Shown here: in pieces, positions 14,729 through 19,051 of the stretch
Layout of the letters: each line of letters begins with the position of its first letter
Position numbering within the stretch: the first letter of the stretch is position 1
The notes under the pieces: model-generated
The model's database searches: none
What the model saw: the letters and a program-made list of their open reading frames with translations, nothing else
What the model was told of the DNA's origin: nothing
Source of the DNA: Chrysochromulina parva
Lineage: Eukaryota; Haptophyta; Prymnesiales; Chrysochromulinaceae
Assembly (NCBI GenBank): GCA_002887195.1
Contig: PJAB01000923.1
Span: 1 to 19,051, forward strand
Length of the DNA: 19,051 nt
Reading direction: 5' to 3'
Translations under genes and position numbers: made by a program

Positions 14729-16873
14729 ATGAGCAAGGAGGCTTTTTGCTCGTGGAGAGGGATGACTGCTTCCGCCTCCGAGGGAGGCTTTTTGCTCGTC
14801 AAGAAGGCGAGCAAGGTACCAGGAACAGGCACTTCGTCCTGGAAGCGGCGATATTTTTGGATCAAAGGCAGCACACTCTACTATCGAAAGAAGGCCCAGT
14901 CCGGCGACAACGACGTGCGTGAGATCAACCTGCTCATCTGCACCGTCAAGCCAGTGCTCAGGCGCGCGGCCGATAATCTCGAAGCCGACGCAAAGGGTCG
15001 CTTCTGCTTCGACCTCATCTCACCATACCGCACGCTTACGCTTGCCACGGAGAGCGAAGCCGACATCGCTTTTTGGGTCGCGGCCATACGCTCGTCCATC
15101 GAGGCCACTGTCTACGGGCTGGGCGACCGACCCGGATCGAGCGTGCCTGCTGGGCGGCCTGGCGCGCCCGATGCTGCTGCGGTCGATGCCGGCGCGCCCC
15201 AGGACGGCGGCGGCAAGGCGGCAGCGCTCAGCATACTGAGGAACGTCTCAGCGAAAGCGGGCAACGATGTGTGCGCCGACTGCGGCGATGCGAGCACAAG
15301 CCCGGACTGGGCGGTGCTGCCCTATGGCACGCTCGTGTGCATCCAGTGCTCGGGAATCCACCGCTCACTTGGCGTTCATATCTCCAAGGTGCGCTCGATC
15401 TCGTTGGACACGTGGACCGTCGAGATGGCAGGCACCCTCGCCGCCATTGGCAATCGCGAGGCCAACGAGCTCCTCGCGGCGCGTGCGCCGCTGCCAAGCC
15501 TCACAGTGCCCATGGCCTCGTCTGCGCACGCTGTCAAGGAGGCATGGATTCGCGCCAAGTATGAACAGCGTGCATGCATCGAGCGCCCCGTACCAGCCGA
15601 GCAGCTCCCTACCGCCCTCGCCGCCGCGGCTGCGACCAACGAGGCCCTGCCGCTGCTCGCCCTGCTCCTCCAACTCGCCCCATCAACGGCGGCGCTGGAC
15701 GCGAAGCCAGCACCCCGTAGCGCCGCCCCTCTGACCGCCGACGGACTCGCACCAATGGTCGCACCAATGGTCGTCGTCGGCAACGCCGACGCCGACGCCG
15801 CCGACGCCGCTGCTGCCGTCATCGACGTCGCCGCCGCCGCCTACGCCGACGCCGCCGCTGACGCCCTTGCGACGCCCACAACCGCAGCGGAGAAGCAGGC
15901 CAAAGCAAGTGGCGCGTCGTACAGCTCAGACGCGGAGCCCGCAGCGGAGCTACCCATCTGGCCGAGGAGATCGAGGGAGATCGGCGAGGGCGGCGCAGCG
16001 ACACACGTTGCCGCCCAGAACGACGCGTCGATCTCCCTTGAGCTGCTCCTCCTTGCCGGCGCTTCCCTCGAGCTGCCCGGCCCCAGCGGGCGCACGCCGT
16101 GCCATGTGGCCTGCGCCGCGGGCGCTGAGCTGTGCGTGGCGCTGCTACTGAAGCGCAACGCGGACTGCACCGCCGCAGATGCGAACGGCGACACGCCGCT
16201 CACCCTCGCGCGCGCGTCGGGTCATGCAAGCTGCGAGGTACTCCTGCTCCGGGCCATCGAGGAGAGGGAACGCGCCGCAGCCTCGCGCGTGAACCTTCGA
16301 GGACTGACGAGCTCAGATGACGAACCAGTCACGCCGGTGTCGAGCCGAAACTCCTTCGGCGGCATGGTGCGCTCGTCAACTTCGTCAACTTACAAGCGCT
16401 CCGTTCACACCGGCGGCGGCGGCGGCGTGTCCAGCAGCTTCAGCCGAGCCATGCACCGCCGCACCAAATCAGCTGCGCCGAGCTATCGTCCGGGGCGCGC
16501 CAGCGGCATCGAAACACTCGGACCCATCCCGACAAAAGCAGCCGCCACGTCCCAGCTGGCCGACGCAGCGACCACCGGAAGCGCCGCCACGAGCGTCGCC
16601 ACGAGCGCCGCGGGCACCCCCGTCGCCACGCGTCTCGAGCGCGTGCTCTCGGGCAAAGAACTCTCGAGCGATGGCGACGAGGGCGCAGCCGAGGGCGCAG
16701 CCGAGGGCGCAGCTGAGGGCGCAGCCGAGTCCACAGCGAGGACCCCACAGGCTAGCGATTTGCCGCCGCCGCCCTCGCCCGCGAGCCGGCGCTCGTCGAT
16801 GAGCGTACGGCGGCTGTTCGGGGGGCTGTCGGCTGGCCGCCGCACTCATCGGCGCTCGCTAAGCGGCGCCTGA
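14729..16873 (+). CDS. PH - ArfGAP - ankyrin protein (ACAP/AGD type)
   Basis: 714 residues from ATG 14729; ATG 14762 is an alternative that still precedes the PH domain. PH domain about 19-125: GGFLLVKK, WKRRYFWIKGSTLYYRKK and the closing Trp helix (FWVAAI). ArfGAP domain about 170-290: zinc finger Cys182, Cys185, Cys204, Cys207, followed by GIHRSLGVHISKVRS with Arg212 in the arginine-finger position. The second zinc-finger loop is 18 residues, about two more than usual, inserted before the conserved Trp. After an Ala/Asp-rich low-complexity insert, two to three ankyrin repeats lie at about 420-520 (GRTPCHVACAAG, GDTPLTLARASGH). The tail is Ser/Ala-rich with EGAA repeats and a basic end. Such proteins stimulate GTP hydrolysis on Arf at membranes carrying phosphoinositides, controlling vesicle traffic. 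The order matches animal ACAP and plant AGD1-4, but the N-terminal BAR domain of those is absent unless it lies in unseen exons. Confidence 0.93.
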   Translation: MSKEAFCSWRGMTASASEGGFLLVKKASKVPGTGTSSWKRRYFWIKGSTLYYRKKAQSGDNDVREINLLICTVKPVLRRAADNLEADAKGRFCFDLISPYRTLTLATESEADIAFWVAAIRSSIEATVYGLGDRPGSSVPAGRPGAPDAAAVDAGAPQDGGGKAAALSILRNVSAKAGNDVCADCGDASTSPDWAVLPYGTLVCIQCSGIHRSLGVHISKVRSISLDTWTVEMAGTLAAIGNREANELLAARAPLPSLTVPMASSAHAVKEAWIRAKYEQRACIERPVPAEQLPTALAAAAATNEALPLLALLLQLAPSTAALDAKPAPRSAAPLTADGLAPMVAPMVVVGNADADAADAAAAVIDVAAAAYADAAADALATPTTAAEKQAKASGASYSSDAEPAAELPIWPRRSREIGEGGAATHVAAQNDASISLELLLLAGASLELPGPSGRTPCHVACAAGAELCVALLLKRNADCTAADANGDTPLTLARASGHASCEVLLLRAIEERERAAASRVNLRGLTSSDDEPVTPVSSRNSFGGMVRSSTSSTYKRSVHTGGGGGVSSSFSRAMHRRTKSAAPSYRPGRASGIETLGPIPTKAAATSQLADAATTGSAATSVATSAAGTPVATRLERVLSGKELSSDGDEGAAEGAAEGAAEGAAESTARTPQASDLPPPPSPASRRSSMSVRRLFGGLSAGRRTHRRSLSGA
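14737..14799 (+). repeat. 17-bp direct repeat in two reading frames
   Basis: ggaggctttttgctcgt occurs at 14737-14753 and 14783-14799, offset 46 bp, so the second copy is in another frame. Copy 1 reads EAFCS; copy 2 reads GGFLLV and begins the PH domain. Confidence 0.85.
16679..16726 (+). repeat. 12-bp tandem repeat encoding EGAA x4
   Basis: Four copies of gagggcgcagcc (one with a silent gct) in the C-terminal tail of the ArfGAP protein. Confidence 0.95.
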
Positions 16874-17257
16874 TGCACTCGGCTTGTGCTCTTCGTGCCC
16901 GGAGTCCGGTCCCCGATGTTGTGGCGGTGCGTGTCGGCGTCCGACCGTACGTTCGTGCGCGGACGCCTTAAGTCGTGGTCGAGGGCGTGTCGTTCCGTAT
17001 TAGTCCAGGGGGGGCGACCGTGTGCTGGCATGTGCTACTGCGACGCAAGGCATGGCCCGGATATTCATATTACCCTATGAGTGTGGCTGTGGGTTCGGTG
17101 TGAAGGTGTTGCTGATAATGGGAATGTGATGCAGCACAATCATGTCAGCACAATTCGCCTTCACTAAGGACTTCCGACTCACGCTGAGCTGACCTTTACG
17201 AAAAAAACGGCGCAATTTTGGGCTTCGTGGGATGAGACGCCCCGATAGTGGACGACC
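16874..17257. other. Intergenic region with a stem-loop after the ArfGAP gene
   Basis: This 384-nt gap lies between tandem plus-strand genes. ggcgtccg (16936-16943) and cggacgcc (16960-16967) form an 8-bp inverted repeat with a 16-nt loop, 63 nt past the ArfGAP stop, possibly in its 3' UTR. The right part is A/T-richer (tacgaaaaaaacgg near 17197) and should hold the promoter and 5' UTR of the next gene. I see no RNA gene. Confidence 0.45.
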
Positions 17258-18295
17258 ATGAATTTCTTCGGCACGATGCTCGGCCCACCGACTGTCATGC
17301 CGTCGCCGCCGCCACTAGACATGCCGCCGACGCCACCACCGCCCCCATCACCAGCTGAAAATTCATCGCCGCAGTCCACGACTAGCAGCAGTTTTTCCCT
17401 TCCCACGGGGGGTGAAAGCAGTGTTCTTGCTCGTCCCATCGCCAAGAAGGCGCCGCAGGACGACGAGCTTCGGAAAGAGGTTCTGAAGCAACAGCAGCAG
17501 CAGACACCAGTCAAGCACGCGCAACAGCAGGAGGAGGGGCACGCACCCAGGGATGAGGATGAGCGACGTGCGTCTCATCTAGGCGCCCACCGCTTCAATA
17601 CTGCGCGTGGTGGCACATCTTCTGGACAATTGACCGGCTCTTCGGCGCGGTACGCCTCCCCCAAGGGCAAAGCGTCGAGCCGCTTCCAGGCGATGACGGC
17701 GCGCGACGCGGAGCGCGATGCGGCGGACCGCGCAAAGGAGCTTAAGCGTCGAGAATCAGCGAGGTTGACTGCGCGCAAGGCTTCTGCCTCGCGGACGCCG
17801 CTGCCCTCGTCACGGCCGCCACCGGCCGCGTGGCGTAAGTTACCAAACGGCCAATCGCTTGCGGACATGCACGTCGCCGGTCGCGCTTCGGCTTCTCCAC
17901 AGCTGGACGAGCTGTGGGAGAAGGCGGAGGACTCCTCTTACCATCTGGGGCTGCCACCGCAGCCTCAGGAGCAGCTGCAGGAGCCTGTGTACGGCTCGGA
18001 GCGGCAGCCCACGGCCAAGGAGCGTCGCTTCCAGGCCGACAAGATGGAGCAGATTGCGGTGCGCAAGCGGCTGATTGCGCTGCGCGAGCAGGAGAAGGAG
18101 CGCAAGGCGATCTTCAAATATGAAGCGCGACAGAAAGAGCTCGAGCACTTTCGCAAGGCGGCGCAGCGCCCGAAGAACGAGCTCAAGGCCAGCCAAGACA
18201 AGGCGAAGGAGATTCGCGAGCGGCTCAACGAGAAGATGCGTCAGGAGATAGAGCAGGAGCGAGAGGAGGCGTGGAAGCAACGTGCCGCCGCGTGA
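17258..18295 (+). CDS. Proline-rich, coiled-coil protein of unknown function
   Basis: 345 residues from ATG 17258. I do not recognise the family. Residues 9-33 are Pro-rich (PSPPPLDMPPTPPPPP), about 79-90 Gln-rich, and about 140-185 basic and Ser/Arg/Ala-rich (RFQAMTARDAERDAADRAKE). A short conserved-looking segment LDELWEKAEDSSYHLGLP lies near 216-233. About 250-345 is a continuous charged helix, very likely coiled coil, rich in Lys/Glu/Gln/Arg. There is no signal peptide or membrane segment. The Pro-rich start could bind SH3/WW or profilin partners; the helix suggests a cytoskeletal or scaffold role, but this is inference from composition. A good GTAAGT donor at 17835 and a pyrimidine-rich acceptor ending at 17902 lie inside the frame; using them would shift the frame and remove the coiled coil, so I kept the unspliced reading. 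Confidence 0.7.
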   Translation: MNFFGTMLGPPTVMPSPPPLDMPPTPPPPPSPAENSSPQSTTSSSFSLPTGGESSVLARPIAKKAPQDDELRKEVLKQQQQQTPVKHAQQQEEGHAPRDEDERRASHLGAHRFNTARGGTSSGQLTGSSARYASPKGKASSRFQAMTARDAERDAADRAKELKRRESARLTARKASASRTPLPSSRPPPAAWRKLPNGQSLADMHVAGRASASPQLDELWEKAEDSSYHLGLPPQPQEQLQEPVYGSERQPTAKERRFQADKMEQIAVRKRLIALREQEKERKAIFKYEARQKELEHFRKAAQRPKNELKASQDKAKEIRERLNEKMRQEIEQEREEAWKQRAAA

Positions 18296-18403
18296 GCGCG
18301 CAGCACCGTGCGTTCACCAAGATACGTCAGGAGTACGGACGCAGGAGCGAGTCAGAGGTGGTAGGAGACGAGGCGTCGTGGAAGTATCGTGCCGCCGCAT
18401 GAG
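18239..18403 (+). repeat. Degenerate duplication of the gene's 3' coding end
   Basis: Bases 18239-18296 (cgtcaggag ... gtggaagcaacgtgccgcc ... tgag) are echoed at 18325-18403 (cgtcaggag ... gtggaagtatcgtgccgcc ... tgag). The first encodes RQE...WKQRAAA-stop. The second, in another frame, encodes RQE...WKYRAAA-stop with a longer middle. Confidence 0.7.
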
Positions 18404-19051
18404 TTTGTTCCTGAAAGACACCCACGAGAGTCACGACTCAATCAGAAAGCCACTAGTGAGAACCGGCAACCGCGCGCACGTCGTCTCCACTGCGCTGCTG
18501 AGAGCGGCTCCGCGTAATGCTGAGCAAACTGTGCAGCGTTTGTCAGATGAGCGTTTGTGCAGCTGCATACGGCAAGTACACTGCACGACGTCGCACACGT
18601 CCGATCGTCCTCGCCGCTCGCGGCACCGCCCCCCGCCCGCCACCGGTCGCAACTGCTGTAGCTCACTGAGCACATTATGTGTTTATGTCTTATTAACTTA
18701 TATGACATTAAATATGAGCCACGCGGCACCTGTTCCTGTAGACAAAATCTATTCAGAACCTGCGACCGGGCTCCTCGGATAGAGGACGGCCGGCCGGCAC
18801 GAACCTGCCTAGGGGCGGCCTTGGAGGCATCGGCTCCATTGAGCCCCAGGCGTCGCGAGAAGAGGGTTTAGACTCAACAAGGTCACGACCAGTCTCAACT
18901 CACCCTCAAGGAATCCGCCGGTATCTCGCCGGAGCTCACCGCGTGTACCGGTCCCTAAGTATGGTTCCGTTAGGCCCGTTACTCGCATGCCTAAAGGACC
19001 CACACCTCACCGATGACGTCAGCATGACGTCATCCCCTCTCTCCCGCTCGC
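18404..19051. other. Noncoding right edge
   Basis: I see no convincing gene in these 648 bases. An AT-rich island (about 18670-18715) interrupts otherwise GC-rich sequence. The frames present are short and have no domain. The end may be the promoter of a gene beyond the window. Confidence 0.45.
19014..19032. promoter_or_regulatory. Twin TGACGTCA palindromes (CRE-like bZIP sites)
   Basis: TGACGTCA occurs at 19014-19021 and 19025-19032, 11 bp apart start to start, close to one helical turn. This is the canonical CREB/ATF or plant TGA-type bZIP site. No gene is visible next to it in the window. Confidence 0.6.

Overview
The window looks like nuclear DNA from a GC-rich, gene-dense eukaryotic microalga. 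A haptophyte, pelagophyte or similar single-celled alga is my best guess, but the lineage is not proven. The eukaryotic evidence is two GT-AG introns that restore conserved motifs, a mitochondrial HSP70 with a transit peptide, a Ulp1-type SUMO protease, a PH-ArfGAP-ankyrin protein and a tandem sulfotransferase with a signal anchor. Intergenic gaps are short (about 0.2-0.8 kb) and most genes have no visible intron. Triplet-periodic minisatellites and homopolymer runs lie inside coding frames.

Layout, left to right. Bases 1-2019 (+) hold the 3' part of a gene whose frame is already open at base 1. It has 28 tandem EAAAKx hexapeptides, an acidic stretch, an ELRSP/T repeat, and a C-terminal domain resembling DUF4378 of TRM proteins. 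Bases 2229-5771 (+) are a two-exon gene for an 1150-residue NLR-like fusion: CHAT caspase-like protease, NB-ARC/STAND NTPase, TKL-type kinase. The CHAT His/Cys pair is intact, but the kinase HRD motif reads HRN. The convergent gap 5772-6593 is extremely GC-rich, then CA-rich. Bases 6594-8624 (-) encode a Ulp1/SENP protease with a complete active site. Bases 9257-11601 (-) encode mitochondrial HSP70 with one late 338-nt intron. A 369-nt divergent promoter region (11602-11970) with an 11-bp inverted repeat separates it from an 805-residue type II membrane protein (11971-14388, +) with two sulfotransferase-like halves. Bases 14729-16873 (+) encode a PH-ArfGAP-ankyrin protein. Bases 17258-18295 (+) encode a proline-rich, coiled-coil protein I do not recognise, followed by a decayed copy of its own 3' coding end. 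The right edge is noncoding and ends with two TGACGTCA palindromes 11 bp apart.

Most genes are unrelated cell-biology genes: SUMO turnover, mitochondrial chaperone, Golgi sulfation and Arf GTPase control. The candidate for an undescribed system is the CHAT-NB-ARC-kinase protein. It puts a peptidase effector, a STAND switch and a probably catalytically impaired kinase in one chain. The layout suggests an algal immune or cell-death receptor in which the kinase fold could act as sensor, decoy or scaffold; that function is inference. Its only intron splits the glycine codon just before the catalytic histidine, so retaining the intron would make a truncated, protease-dead product.
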